Positions 7,157 through 16,444 of a DNA stretch of 64,000 bases are shown here, piece after piece (position 1 is the first letter of the stretch; each line of letters begins with the position of its first letter). This DNA is from Yoonia sp. (GTDB lineage Bacteria; Pseudomonadota; Alphaproteobacteria; Rhodobacterales; Rhodobacteraceae). Under the pieces are notes generated by a model. It was given only the letters and a program-made list of their open reading frames with translations. It was not told the origin of the DNA and ran no database searches. A program made the position numbers and the translations under genes. The stretch spans positions 20,657-84,656 of the forward strand of contig JALQUF010000003.1 of the NCBI GenBank assembly GCA_023263855.1, written 5' to 3'.

Positions 7157-8332
7157 TCAACCATACAAGCAGTCGCGGATCAGGGTCAGACCGCGCTGCA
7201 TTTCTTGTGTTGGGGCCACCATAGCGACCCGAATGTATTTCTTGCCGGGGTTTTCCCCGTTTGCTTCCTGAGACAGATACGCACCGGGCAGCACCCGCAC
7301 GCCTGTGTCCTGCCAAAGCTTGACTGCCGCTGTTTCACCGTCACCCACAGGCAACCACAAAAAGAACCCCGCTTGCGGGGATTGGTAGCCGTCGATGTGG
7401 CCCAGAATGCTATCTGCAATCTCATACTTGCGATGGTAAAGCGCGCGGTTCTCGACCACATGCGCCTCATCATTCCAGGCCGCCGCCGCAACAGCCTGCA
7501 AAGGTTCGGGCAACGGGGCACCTGCAAAGGCGCGCAAGCTGCGCAAACGGGCGATGGATTCTGGCCCACCGGCACAAAAACCCGAACGCAAACCGGGCAG
7601 GTTCGAGCGTTTGGACAAAGAATGAAAGATCAAAACACGTTCGGGATGGGCGCCCATATCCTTGGCAATCTGCAACGCGCCGGGGGGCGGTGTTTCCCGA
7701 TAAATCTCGGAATAACATTCATCGGCAAAGATGATGAAATCATGCTTTTCGGCCAGCGCAATCAGCTTGCGCCAATACTCCGCATCCGCCACAGCCCCCT
7801 GCGGGTTGGCAGGCGAACAGATGTAGGCGATGGCGGTACGCTCCAGCACATCAGCAGGCAAAGCATGAAAATCCGGCAGATGGTCACTTTCTATGGTGGC
7901 AGGCACATAGATCGGCTCTGCCCCAACGGAACGGGCGGCAACCGCATAGACTTGGTAAAACGGATTGGGCGTCAGAATTACAGGCTGGCCGTTCTTCTCT
8001 TCCCGGCAAAGCGCCATCGCCGCGTTGTAAAGCCCCTCACGGGTGCCGTTCAGCGCCAAAATCTGGGTCTGCGGGACATCCAGACCATACCGCCGTTTGA
8101 GGAAACCACTGATGGCATCCAGCAAATCGGACGTCCCGTAATTCTCGGGGTATTTGGCAAAGCCTGCCAGATTGGCCGTTAGGATATCCCCTACAAACGC
8201 AGGGAACGGATGGCGCGGTTCGCCAATCGTCATGTTGATCGTCTCGGACGCCTGCGTGGGCACGTCTAACAACGCACGCAAGCGTGGCCAAGTCGCTGCC
8301 GGAAGGTCCGAAAACCGCTCAGGAAATACCAT
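7157..8332 (-). CDS. Class I/II PLP-dependent aminotransferase (DapC-like)
   Basis: Fold-type I aminotransferase, 391 residues. The PLP lysine is in [11 protein letters not shown] (about K241). The supporting motifs are present: [11 protein letters not shown] in the phosphate-binding region, [10 protein letters not shown] (the NPxG element), [10 protein letters not shown] and the final RVAMV arginine for the substrate carboxylate. The sequence resembles N-succinyldiaminopimelate aminotransferases (DapC) of alphaproteobacteria, so a role in lysine and cell-wall synthesis is likely but not proven. ATG 8332 ([11 protein letters not shown]) matches the family N-terminus; the frame opens 15 codons earlier. 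It is apparently cotranscribed with ftsK. The 178 bases upstream (8333-8510) hold nothing recognisable. Confidence 0.85.
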   Translation of the reverse strand: MVFPERFSDLPAATWPRLRALLDVPTQASETINMTIGEPRHPFPAFVGDILTANLAGFAKYPENYGTSDLLDAISGFLKRRYGLDVPQTQILALNGTREGLYNAAMALCREEKNGQPVILTPNPFYQVYAVAARSVGAEPIYVPATIESDHLPDFHALPADVLERTAIAYICSPANPQGAVADAEYWRKLIALAEKHDFIIFADECYSEIYRETPPPGALQIAKDMGAHPERVLIFHSLSKRSNLPGLRSGFCAGGPESIARLRSLRAFAGAPLPEPLQAVAAAAWNDEAHVVENRALYHRKYEIADSILGHIDGYQSPQAGFFLWLPVGDGETAAVKLWQDTGVRVLPGAYLSQEANGENPGKKYIRVAMVAPTQEMQRGLTLIRDCLYG

Positions 8333-8510
8333 AACTGCCTCAATACGCCGGATCATTTGCGCCCGACTTTTTTCCAAACTAGCGCGACGGTGGCGGGTCT
8401 GTCCAGAAGAAGGGGGGAGTCAGGGTGATTTTGTGGCTTTTCGGTCAGTTAGGGGTGGTAGGTGCAGTCCAGGCGATTGCCTCAATTGATCGGTCACAGG
8501 CGACCACGGC

Positions 8511-9839
8511 CTATTTCAGCGCCCGCTCCGCCGCAGCCGCTACCCTCAACAGCGCCTCTTCCGTCCCGTTCTGCCCGTTCAGCATAATCCCGCACGACGG
8601 CACCCCCGTCGGCAACGTCACCGAACACACATCCATCAGGTTCGCGACCCGCGTGTTGCGCAAAGCCAGCAGGTTCTCGGCCTTGTAGTAGGCGTCATCG
8701 CTCAACAACCGTTCTGCATTGGGTGGCAGGATCGGGGCTGTCGGCATGATCACCGCGTCGAATTGCGCTGTCTCGGCGTGGTATTGTTTGCGGATATCGC
8801 GCAGCAGGTTCCAGCCTGCACAATAGTCGGCCCCGCCAACCGTTTTGCCACCCCGCACGCGTTCCAGAATCTGCGGGAACATCCGTTCAGGGTGCGCCTC
8901 GACCAGATCACGCCACCAGCCATAGCTGTCAGCGGCATAGAGATCACCCGTCACTCTGAACGCATCGAAAAGCTGGGAAAAATAGCGGTGTTCGATCTGC
9001 GCACCTGCCGCTTTCAAACGGGCGACAGCGCCCTCAAAGGCATCACGCGGGGCATCGCGGACTTCATCGGCGACAATCGTATCAAGGACCATCAGGCGGA
9101 CACCGTCCAGAGAATGACCGGTCAAATCGGCAGGCTTACTGCCCTCCAGGATCGCCAATAACAGGTTGGCGTCCTCAACCGAGCGGCACAGCGGCCCGAC
9201 CGTATCAAATGTCAAACACAGCGGCACAACGCCCTCCAAGGACAGCCGCCCATGTGTCGTCTTCAGTCCTACCAGATCGTTCCACGCCGACGGAATACGC
9301 ACCGACCCGCCGGTATCAGAGCCAATGCCCGCAGCCGCCAGACCGAACGCAACAGAGGTCGCCGCGCCGGACGACGACCCGCCCGCCACCGCATCATGAT
9401 CATTCACGCAAGGCGGCGTTGCGGTGATCGGGTTCAGCCCCAGCCCCGAAAACGCGATCTCGGACATATGTGTCTTGCCAAGACAGATAAGCCCTGCTGC
9501 GGTTGCCGCCTTCAGCACCTCGGCATCCGTGTCAGGCACGCGACCTTCCATCAGCGCGGTCCCTGCCTCGGTCCCGATGGCTGCGGTATCGAACAAGTCC
9601 TTCCACGACACCGGCACGCCATCCAACGCGCTCCGGCGCATGCCAGCCTTGGCACGCGCTGATGCCGCTTTCGCTTCGGCCCGTGCGCGATCATGCGTGA
9701 CACGCGCATAAATCCGGTCGCGAAATTCATGTGCGTCGATAGCGTCCAGATAGACTTCCGTCAGCGCAATTGGATCAATCTCACCTGCCCCGATCCCGCG
9801 CCCCAGATCTGCGGCTGTCATCCATCGCCAGTCTTGCAT
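8511..9839 (-). CDS. Amidase-signature family hydrolase
   Basis: Amidase of 442 residues with the Ser-cisSer-Lys catalytic triad: K80 in VSWKDLF, S155 in AGGSSSGAA and S179 in GSDTGGSVRIP, at the spacing found in GatA. It is shorter than typical GatA and not beside gatB or gatC, so it is more likely a stand-alone amidase acting on a small amide or aryl-acylamide than the glutamyl-tRNA amidotransferase subunit. ATG 9839 follows AGGAGA at good spacing; a long upstream extension of the frame overlaps the divergent monooxygenase gene and was dropped. The substrate is unknown. Confidence 0.85.
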   Translation of the reverse strand: MQDWRWMTAADLGRGIGAGEIDPIALTEVYLDAIDAHEFRDRIYARVTHDRARAEAKAASARAKAGMRRSALDGVPVSWKDLFDTAAIGTEAGTALMEGRVPDTDAEVLKAATAAGLICLGKTHMSEIAFSGLGLNPITATPPCVNDHDAVAGGSSSGAATSVAFGLAAAGIGSDTGGSVRIPSAWNDLVGLKTTHGRLSLEGVVPLCLTFDTVGPLCRSVEDANLLLAILEGSKPADLTGHSLDGVRLMVLDTIVADEVRDAPRDAFEGAVARLKAAGAQIEHRYFSQLFDAFRVTGDLYAADSYGWWRDLVEAHPERMFPQILERVRGGKTVGGADYCAGWNLLRDIRKQYHAETAQFDAVIMPTAPILPPNAERLLSDDAYYKAENLLALRNTRVANLMDVCSVTLPTGVPSCGIMLNGQNGTEEALLRVAAAAERALK

Positions 9840-9917
9840 GTCATTCTCCTGTTTGGCGCGACGGTAGCGGCCATCAGGCGCATGGACAATCCCGTGCAGC
9901 TGCGCATATTGCACAGT

Positions 9918-11129
9918 ATGGATACGGACTTGATAATTGTAGGCGGCGGGCTGAATGGGCCTGCTTTGGCACTGGCGGCAGCGCAGGCTGGTTTCACGGT
10001 GACAATCATTGACAGTTTGCCGCTTGATACTCGCAAGCGTGTTGACTTTGACGGGCGCAGCTATGCGCTTGCACATGCCTCCATGCGTCTTTTGCGCGGG
10101 ATCGGGATTTGGCCTGCCATCAGCGACAAGGCCCAACCGATGCTGGAGATCAAAGTCACCGACGGACGCGCGGGCGAAGGCCCATCGCCTTGGATGATGC
10201 ACTTTGACCATGCCGAAATCGAAGAAGGGCCGATGGGCTATATGGTCGAGGACCGACACCTGCGGCGGGCGTTCCTTGATGCCATGGCAGAGGAGGATCG
10301 CATCACCCATCTGTCTGGCGAAACGGTCGTGGCGCAATCAACAGGCCCCGCCAGCGCCACTGTCACACTTGCATCCGGCGCCCAAATCACCGGCAAGCTG
10401 CTGATCGGCTCGGACGGGCGCAAAAGCGGCACCGCGACACGCGCCGGGATCAAACGCACCGGCTGGGGCTATGGGCAGACGGCCGTTGTCTGCGCTGTAA
10501 AGCATGAAAAACCGCACCACGGCATTGCGCATCAATTCTTCATGCCCAATGGTCCGCTGGCCATCTTGCCACTGACCAAGGATCGCAGCTCTATCGTCTG
10601 GAGCGAAACCGATGCGCGCGCCAAGGCCCTGATAGACATGAGCGACGATGACTTTCTTGCCGCCCTGCGCCCGGCCTTTGGCAGCTTCCTTGGGCAAATC
10701 AGCCTGACGGGGGCGCGGTTCAGCTATCCTTTGAACCTCACTCTTGCGAACAGCTTTGTTGCCGACCGGATTGCCCTGATTGGCGATGCGGCACACGGTG
10801 TGCATCCGATTGCAGGTCAGGGGTTAAACGCAGGTCTACGGGATGTTGCCGCCTTGGCAGATGTGTTGGAGCAAGCCCGTGCACGCGGCGAAGATATCGG
10901 CGGCACACAAACGCTCGCGCGCTATCAGCAGTGGCGGCGGTTTGATACAGCGACGCTGGCACTGGCCACCGATACGTTCAACAAGCTGTTTTCGAACGAT
11001 AACCCGCTTCTGCGGGCCGCGCGCGATATCGGAATGGGGCTGGTGAATGCCGCGCCCGGACTGCGCCGGACCTTCATCCGCGAAGCGGCCGGTCTGACAG
11101 GCGATCTGCCGCGCCTGATGCGCGGTTAG
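9918..11129 (+). CDS. UbiH/COQ6-family FAD-dependent hydroxylase
   Basis: Flavoprotein monooxygenase of 403 residues, of the family that hydroxylates the aromatic ring during ubiquinone synthesis. It has the dinucleotide-binding GGGLNG (residues 9-14), the RRAFLDAM segment and the second FAD motif ALIGDAAHGVHPIAGQGLN near residue 290. The C-terminal helices match UbiH/UbiF/UbiL proteins. Alphaproteobacteria use several paralogues with different ring positions, so the exact symbol is not assigned. It is divergent from the amidase gene with 78 bases between starts. An upstream in-frame extension to 9693 overlaps the amidase gene and is not real. Confidence 0.85.
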   Translation: MDTDLIIVGGGLNGPALALAAAQAGFTVTIIDSLPLDTRKRVDFDGRSYALAHASMRLLRGIGIWPAISDKAQPMLEIKVTDGRAGEGPSPWMMHFDHAEIEEGPMGYMVEDRHLRRAFLDAMAEEDRITHLSGETVVAQSTGPASATVTLASGAQITGKLLIGSDGRKSGTATRAGIKRTGWGYGQTAVVCAVKHEKPHHGIAHQFFMPNGPLAILPLTKDRSSIVWSETDARAKALIDMSDDDFLAALRPAFGSFLGQISLTGARFSYPLNLTLANSFVADRIALIGDAAHGVHPIAGQGLNAGLRDVAALADVLEQARARGEDIGGTQTLARYQQWRRFDTATLALATDTFNKLFSNDNPLLRAARDIGMGLVNAAPGLRRTFIREAAGLTGDLPRLMRG

Positions 11130-11565
11130 ATCAAAGGGACGGAAAATGATGCCGCCCGCCGCAGCCGCGGGCGGACGTCCTAACTGCGCCTCTCGAATCA
11201 TCGACCACCACCCTGCGCGCTACTTCTTTATGCACGGCCATAATCGGTGCTTTTCGCTGAAAAAATGACCCAACGTCAGATTGAGCCCTTGGCCGTAACT
11301 CCGGCATGTCTGATCCCAGCCGCGTTACCTGTCACGCCAATGATGTGCCAAAGCCTTGGCGAGCAAAGCAAAAACAATAAGCTTTCGAAATGCTTTACAA
11401 AACGCATCATCAATTCTGTCAATTTATTTACTGAAAAAGCAAGCCTGTTCAGTTATTTGGCCTCGTTAATATTCGTATACAATAGAATACATTTACCGAT
11501 TGACGTGGGGTCTTGCGGCTAGGCTTCCAAAGCACCTCCCGTCGTATTCGTTAGGAGGAGCTACT
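11130..11565 (+). other. Intergenic region upstream of acs
   Basis: These 436 bases hold no gene I can support; an in-frame stretch at 11247-11522 has no family features. Just after the hydroxylase stop is a GC hairpin CCGCCCGC/GCGGGCGG (11152-11159 with 11167-11174) without a T tract. From about 11380 the sequence turns notably AT-rich. A candidate promoter is TTTGGC (11456-11461) with TACAAT (11478-11483) at 16-base spacing, inside a near-palindrome GTATAC/GAATAC (11475-11490). A strong AGGAGG (11553-11558) precedes the acs ATG. The AT-rich stretch is a likely site of acetate or carbon control. Confidence 0.45.
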
Positions 11566-13539
11566 ATGAACATCGAGACAAATTCACCGGCTGCGCCAAG
11601 CAAAGTTAAGGCTTCTGCTTCTGAGCGCGTGCCGCACGTCAATGCACAGCAATATCAATCGCTTTACGAAGCGTCACTGGCTGATCCTGATGCGTTCTGG
11701 GGGGAACAGGGCAAGCGTCTTGACTGGATCAAACCGTTTACCAAGGTGCAGAACGTCGATTTCACCCTTGGCAGTGTCTCGATAAAATGGTTCGAAGACG
11801 GTGTGCTGAATGTCTCGGCCAACTGCATCGACCGCCACCTTGAAACACGCGGCGATCAAACGGCGATCATCTGGGAACCGGATGATCCGAACGATAAAGC
11901 CCTGCACATCACTTACAAAGACCTGCACCGCAGCGTTTGTAAGATGGCCAATATTCTTGAAACGCTGGGCGTGCGCAAGGGCGACCGGGTCGTGATCTAC
12001 CTCCCCATGATCCCGGAAGCCGCTTATGCGATGCTGGCCTGCGCGCGCATCGGTGCGATCCATTCCATCGTCTTTGCCGGTTTTTCGCCTGACGCGCTGG
12101 GTGCGCGGATCAATGGCTGTGACGCCAAGGTTGTGATCACCGCAGACGAAGCCCCACGCGGGGGCCGCAAGACAGCATTGAAGTCCAACACCGATACGGC
12201 GCTTTTGCACTGCAACGACAAGGTAAAATGTCTAGTCGTCAAGCGAACTGGTGGCCAAACCACCTGGACGGACCGCGATTATGACTACAACGAAATGGCG
12301 CTTGAGGCGAACGACTACTGCGCCCCTGCCGAGATGAACGCCGAAGATCCGCTGTTTATTCTCTATACCTCCGGCTCGACCGGTCAGCCCAAGGGTGTCG
12401 TGCACACATCCGGCGGGTATCTGACCTATGCCGCCATGACGCATGAGATGGTGTTCGACTACCACAAAGGCGATGTCTTCTGGTGCACGGCCGATGTCGG
12501 CTGGGTCACGGGCCACAGCTATATCGTCTACGGCCCACTGGCGAATGGCGCGACCACGATCATGTTTGAAGGTGTGCCCACCTACCCCGATGCAGGCCGG
12601 TTCTGGGCCGTCTGTGAAAAATACAAGGTCAACCAGTTCTACACAGCCCCCACTGCGATCCGCGCTTTGATGGCGGCAGGCAATGACCCTGTCGAGAAAT
12701 ATGATCTCTCTGATCTGCGCGTTCTTGGCACGGTGGGCGAGCCGATCAACCCCGAAGCGTGGAATTGGTACAATGACGTCGTCGGCAAGGGCAAATGCCC
12801 CATCGTCGATACGTGGTGGCAGACGGAAACCGGCGGTCATCTGCTGACCCCCCTGCCCGGTGCGACAGAACTCAAGCCCGGCTCTGCACAACAGCCGTTC
12901 TTCGGCATCGTGCCCAAGGTCCTCGACCCGCAATCAGGCGAGGAAATTACAACAACCGAAGCCGAAGGCGTATTGGTTCTTGCCAGCAGTTGGCCCGGTC
13001 AGATGCGCACTGTCTGGGGCGACCATGAGCGGTTCGAGAAAACCTATTTCAGTGACTACAAAGGTTATTACTTCACAGGCGATGGCTGCAAACGCGACGC
13101 AGACGGCGATTACTGGATCACAGGCCGCGTTGATGACGTGATCAATGTCTCGGGCCACCGGATGGGGACCGCCGAAGTCGAAAGCGCGCTGGTCGCCCAT
13201 GCCAAAGTGGCCGAGGCCGCGGTTGTAGGTTATCCCCACGATCTTAAGGGGCAAGGCATCTACGCTTATGTCACCTTGATGAACGGGCAGGAACCATCCC
13301 CGGAACTGCGCAAGGAACTGGAAACTTGGGTCCGCACTGAAATCGGCCCCATCGCCAAGCCGGACCTGATCCAATGGGCCCCCGGGCTGCCGAAAACCCG
13401 CTCGGGCAAGATCATGCGCCGCATCCTGCGCAAGATCGCCGAGGATGATTTCGGCGCATTGGGTGACACGTCGACACTGGCGGAACCTGCCGTGGTTGAT
13501 GACCTGATCGAAAACCGCATGAACCGGAAGGACGCGTAA
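11566..13539 (+). CDS. acs: Acetyl-CoA synthetase (AMP-forming)
   Basis: Activates acetate with ATP and CoA to acetyl-CoA, AMP and pyrophosphate. Full length at 657 residues. The ATP-binding core [11 protein letters not shown] lies near residue 266; the motif WWQTETGG and the hinge TGDG follow. The C-terminal [16 protein letters not shown] (near residue 614) holds the lysine that is acetylated to switch the enzyme off in this family. It leads a plus-strand operon whose next gene is adenylate kinase, overlapping by one base. The pairing makes sense because Acs yields AMP. AGGAGG eight bases before ATG 11566 supports the start. Confidence 0.96.
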   Translation: MNIETNSPAAPSKVKASASERVPHVNAQQYQSLYEASLADPDAFWGEQGKRLDWIKPFTKVQNVDFTLGSVSIKWFEDGVLNVSANCIDRHLETRGDQTAIIWEPDDPNDKALHITYKDLHRSVCKMANILETLGVRKGDRVVIYLPMIPEAAYAMLACARIGAIHSIVFAGFSPDALGARINGCDAKVVITADEAPRGGRKTALKSNTDTALLHCNDKVKCLVVKRTGGQTTWTDRDYDYNEMALEANDYCAPAEMNAEDPLFILYTSGSTGQPKGVVHTSGGYLTYAAMTHEMVFDYHKGDVFWCTADVGWVTGHSYIVYGPLANGATTIMFEGVPTYPDAGRFWAVCEKYKVNQFYTAPTAIRALMAAGNDPVEKYDLSDLRVLGTVGEPINPEAWNWYNDVVGKGKCPIVDTWWQTETGGHLLTPLPGATELKPGSAQQPFFGIVPKVLDPQSGEEITTTEAEGVLVLASSWPGQMRTVWGDHERFEKTYFSDYKGYYFTGDGCKRDADGDYWITGRVDDVINVSGHRMGTAEVESALVAHAKVAEAAVVGYPHDLKGQGIYAYVTLMNGQEPSPELRKELETWVRTEIGPIAKPDLIQWAPGLPKTRSGKIMRRILRKIAEDDFGALGDTSTLAEPAVVDDLIENRMNRKDA

Positions 13540-14225
13540 TGGACGGCTCTCGTACACCGCAAACACCACCGGTTCTGATCCTGCTGGGGCCTCCGGGTGC
13601 AGGCAAGGGCACGCAGGCACGGATGCTGGAAGACCGCTTTGGCCTTGTGCAACTGTCCACCGGCGATTTGCTGCGTGCCGCGGTTGCGTCGGGCTCTGAG
13701 GCGGGCCGCGCAGCCAAAGCCGTGATGGAAGCCGGTGATCTGGTCAGCGATGACATCGTCATCGCTATTTTGCGCGACAGGCTTGCCGCACCCGACTGCA
13801 CCAACGGTGTGATCCTCGATGGTTTCCCACGGACCACGACGCAGGCCGAGGCGTTGGATGTGATGCTGGCCGAGAGCGGCCAACAGATCGATGCCGCGAT
13901 CCTGCTGGAAGTTGACGACGCGAAAATGGTGACACGTATCGCAGGCCGCTTTACCTGCGGTGCCTGCGGCGAAGGATACCATGACACATTCAAGGCACCC
14001 AAGGTAGCCGACACCTGCGACAGTTGCGGCGCACAGCAAATGACGCGCCGTGCCGATGACAACGCAGAAACCGTGGCGTCACGCCTTGAGGCGTATCACG
14101 CCCAAACGGCACCGCTGATCACATACTACGCCGACAAAGGCGCGCTGCGCCGGGTCGACGCAATGGGAGAGATTGCCGAGATCCAGCAGGCCATTGCGGC
14201 CCTGACGGAAAGCGCAATGCAGTAA
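13539..14225 (+). CDS. adk: Adenylate kinase with zinc-type LID
   Basis: Converts AMP and ATP to two ADP. The 228-residue product has the P-loop GPPGAGKGT near residues 17-25, the AMP-binding STGDLLRA and the GFPRT motif. Its LID domain carries four cysteines (CGAC and CDSC, about residues 143-164) of the zinc-binding type. In many bacteria adk lies in the ribosomal protein spc operon after secY; here it is joined to acs, with its ATG overlapping the acs TAA by one base. It is probably either a relocated adk or a second copy dedicated to recycling AMP from acetate activation. Confidence 0.93.
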   Translation: MDGSRTPQTPPVLILLGPPGAGKGTQARMLEDRFGLVQLSTGDLLRAAVASGSEAGRAAKAVMEAGDLVSDDIVIAILRDRLAAPDCTNGVILDGFPRTTTQAEALDVMLAESGQQIDAAILLEVDDAKMVTRIAGRFTCGACGEGYHDTFKAPKVADTCDSCGAQQMTRRADDNAETVASRLEAYHAQTAPLITYYADKGALRRVDAMGEIAEIQQAIAALTESAMQ

Positions 14226-14235
14226 AGAATTTGTC

Positions 14236-14252
14236 CGGGCGATGATCGCCCG
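14236..14252 (+). promoter_or_regulatory. Perfect hairpin between adk and the symporter genes
   Basis: CGGGCGAT, a single G, then ATCGCCCG forms a perfect inverted repeat of eight-base arms, 10 bases after the adk stop. There is no T tract. It could protect the 3' end of an acs-adk transcript or set different levels for enzyme and transporter genes. Confidence 0.45.
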
Positions 14253-14289
14253 AAGCAAAGTTAGCCAATAAATGAAGGAGGAGCGCCAG

Positions 14290-14571
14290 ATGGCGGAACA
14301 AACAAAGGCTGCGAAAGCAGATAGTGACGGGGCGGGCTACTGGGCCGCCAACGTCCGGATAATTCTAGTAAGCTTGGTGATATGGGCCGTCGTGTCCTTT
14401 GGCTTTGGCATTTTGCTACGCCCCATGCTGTCCGGTATCTCGGTCGGCGGCACCGACCTTGGGTTCTGGTTCGCCCAGCAAGGCTCAATTCTTGTCTTTC
14501 TCGCGCTGATCTTTTTCTACGCCTGGCGGATGAACAAACTGGACCGTGAATACGGCGTCGAGGAGGACTGA
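14290..14571 (+). CDS. DUF4212 small subunit of sodium:solute symporter
   Basis: A 93-residue membrane protein with two predicted helices (about residues 22-45 and 58-80). In this family it accompanies VC_2705-type sodium:solute symporters and is thought to be their small subunit. AAGGAGGAG (14275-14283) lies just upstream of ATG 14290, which decides against the ATG at 14272 that overlaps it. The symporter gene begins three bases after its stop, and GAGGAGG near its end serves as ribosome-binding site for that gene. Confidence 0.85.
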   Translation: MAEQTKAAKADSDGAGYWAANVRIILVSLVIWAVVSFGFGILLRPMLSGISVGGTDLGFWFAQQGSILVFLALIFFYAWRMNKLDREYGVEED

Positions 14572-14574
14572 TTT

Positions 14575-16374
14575 ATGGAACAGTTTACCATTAACCTGCT
14601 GTTTGTGGGCGCGTCCTTTGCGCTCTACATCGGCATCGCGATTTGGGCCCGTGCCGGGTCTACGTCAGAATTCTATGCCGCCGGTCGGGGTGTGCACCCT
14701 GTCACCAACGGTATGGCCACCGCGGCAGACTGGATGTCTGCGGCGTCTTTCATCTCGATGGCGGGTCTGATCGCCTTTACCGGCTACGACAACTCATCCT
14801 TCCTGATGGGCTGGACCGGCGGTTATGTGCTTTTGGCGCTGCTCTTGGCACCCTATCTGCGCAAGTTCGGCAAGTTCACTGTGTCCGAGTTTATCGGTGA
14901 TCGTTTCTACTCACCGACAGCACGTATGGTGGCTGTGATCTGTCTGATCGTTGCGTCCACGACGTATGTGATCGGCCAGATGACGGGTGTCGGCGTGGCC
15001 TTTGGCCGCTTCTTGGAAATCTCGAACACGGCTGGTCTGTTGATCGGTGCCTGCGTTGTGTTTGCCTATGCGGTTTTCGGCGGCATGAAAGGTGTGACCT
15101 ACACGCAGGTTGCGCAGTATGTTGTGTTGATCATGGCCTACACCATTCCTGCTGTGTTCATCTCACTGCAACTGACAGGCACACCAATTCCTGCGCTGGG
15201 TCTGTTCTCTGAGACCACATCGACAGGTGCGGAAGGCAGCGTCTATCTGCTGACCAAGCTTGACCAGATCGTCACCGACCTTGGTTTTGCAAGCTACACC
15301 GAAGCGCACAAAGACAACCTCAACATGGTTCTCTTCACGCTGTCGCTGATGATCGGTACAGCGGGTCTGCCCCACGTCATCATGCGTTTCTTCACCGTAC
15401 CAAAGGTGTCAGACGCACGTTGGTCCGCCGGTTGGGCGCTGGTTTTCATCGCATTGTTGTACCTCACAGCCCCTGCTGTTGGTGCCATGGCGCGCCTGAA
15501 CATCACCGAACTGATGTGGCCAAATGGCACATCGGGTGAGCCTGTATCGGTTCAAACCATCGAAACCGCACCAGAGTACGACTGGATGCTGACATGGCAG
15601 AAAACCGGTCTTCTTGATTGGGAAGACAAGAACGGCGATGGCCTGATCCAGTACTACAACGACGGGTCCGAGGCGATGGCAGAACGTGCTGCGGCAAACG
15701 GCTGGGAAGGCAACGAACTGACCAACTTCAACCGTGACATCCTTGTTCTGGCGAACCCGGAAATTGCCAATCTGCCCGGTTGGGTGATCGGTCTGGTCGC
15801 TGCGGGTGGTCTGGCGGCTGCGCTGTCTACTGCGGCGGGTCTGCTGCTGGCAATTTCCTCTGCGGTCAGCCACGACTTGTTGAAGGGTCAGTTGACACCA
15901 AACATGTCTGAAAAGGCAGAGCTGATGTCAGCCCGTATCGCTATGGCGGTTGCCATTGCGGTGGCCACGATCCTTGGCCTGAACCCACCAGGATTTGCGG
16001 CGCAAACCGTGGCCTTGGCCTTTGGTCTGGCAGCAGCGTCGATCTTCCCTGCCTTGATGATGGGTATCTTCTCCAAGCGCATCAACAACGTGGGCGCAGT
16101 ATCGGGTATGTTGTCCGGTCTGATCTTCACACTGGTCTACATCTTCCTGCACAAAGGTTGGCTGTTCATCGCCGGGACAAACTCTTTCCCCGATACCGTT
16201 GACGGCTCACTCTTCGGAATCCAGTCTACCGCGATCGGTGCGATTGGTGCTTTGATCAACTTCGCAGTCGCCTATGGTGTCTCGATGATGACCAAAGATA
16301 CTCCGCAAGAGATCAAAGACCTGGTCGAAAGCGTCCGTATCCCTGCCGGTGCAGGTGGTGCTGTCGATCACTAA
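14575..16374 (+). CDS. Sodium:solute symporter, acetate permease-like (VC_2705 subfamily)
   Basis: Large inner-membrane symporter of the SSS family, 599 residues with about 13 helices. It has the family patterns near the N-terminus (EFYAAGRGVHPVTNGMATAADWMSAASFI) and the GLAAALSTAAGLLLAISSA segment that forms part of the sodium site. A long hydrophilic insertion (about residues 320-390) is typical of this subfamily. Position between DUF4212 and the cNMP/CBS/DUF294 gene, downstream of acs, points to acetate or another short carboxylate as substrate. Substrate assignment is by context. Confidence 0.88.
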   Translation: MEQFTINLLFVGASFALYIGIAIWARAGSTSEFYAAGRGVHPVTNGMATAADWMSAASFISMAGLIAFTGYDNSSFLMGWTGGYVLLALLLAPYLRKFGKFTVSEFIGDRFYSPTARMVAVICLIVASTTYVIGQMTGVGVAFGRFLEISNTAGLLIGACVVFAYAVFGGMKGVTYTQVAQYVVLIMAYTIPAVFISLQLTGTPIPALGLFSETTSTGAEGSVYLLTKLDQIVTDLGFASYTEAHKDNLNMVLFTLSLMIGTAGLPHVIMRFFTVPKVSDARWSAGWALVFIALLYLTAPAVGAMARLNITELMWPNGTSGEPVSVQTIETAPEYDWMLTWQKTGLLDWEDKNGDGLIQYYNDGSEAMAERAAANGWEGNELTNFNRDILVLANPEIANLPGWVIGLVAAGGLAAALSTAAGLLLAISSAVSHDLLKGQLTPNMSEKAELMSARIAMAVAIAVATILGLNPPGFAAQTVALAFGLAAASIFPALMMGIFSKRINNVGAVSGMLSGLIFTLVYIFLHKGWLFIAGTNSFPDTVDGSLFGIQSTAIGAIGALINFAVAYGVSMMTKDTPQEIKDLVESVRIPAGAGGAVDH

Positions 16375-16381
16375 GAAAATC

Positions 16382-16409
16382 GGGCCAGCAGCAATCAGGT
16401 TGCTGGCCC
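16382..16409 (+). terminator. Hairpin after the symporter gene
   Basis: GGGCCAGCA (16382-16390) pairs perfectly with TGCTGGCCC (16401-16409), with a ten-base loop, immediately after the symporter stop. It lacks a T tract. It may end or attenuate transcription before the DUF294 gene, or protect the upstream message. Confidence 0.5.
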
Positions 16410-16444
16410 ACACCCAATAAGATGCGTTTTCGCGAGACATCTGA

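Noticed and set aside
6878-8182. Plus-strand frame of 434 codons across ftsK and the aminotransferase gene
   Set aside because: It spans two well-supported genes on the other strand and has no recognisable family motif.
11247-11522. Possible 91-residue protein upstream of acs
   Set aside because: No Shine-Dalgarno, AT-rich, no family signal; it overlaps the candidate acs promoter.
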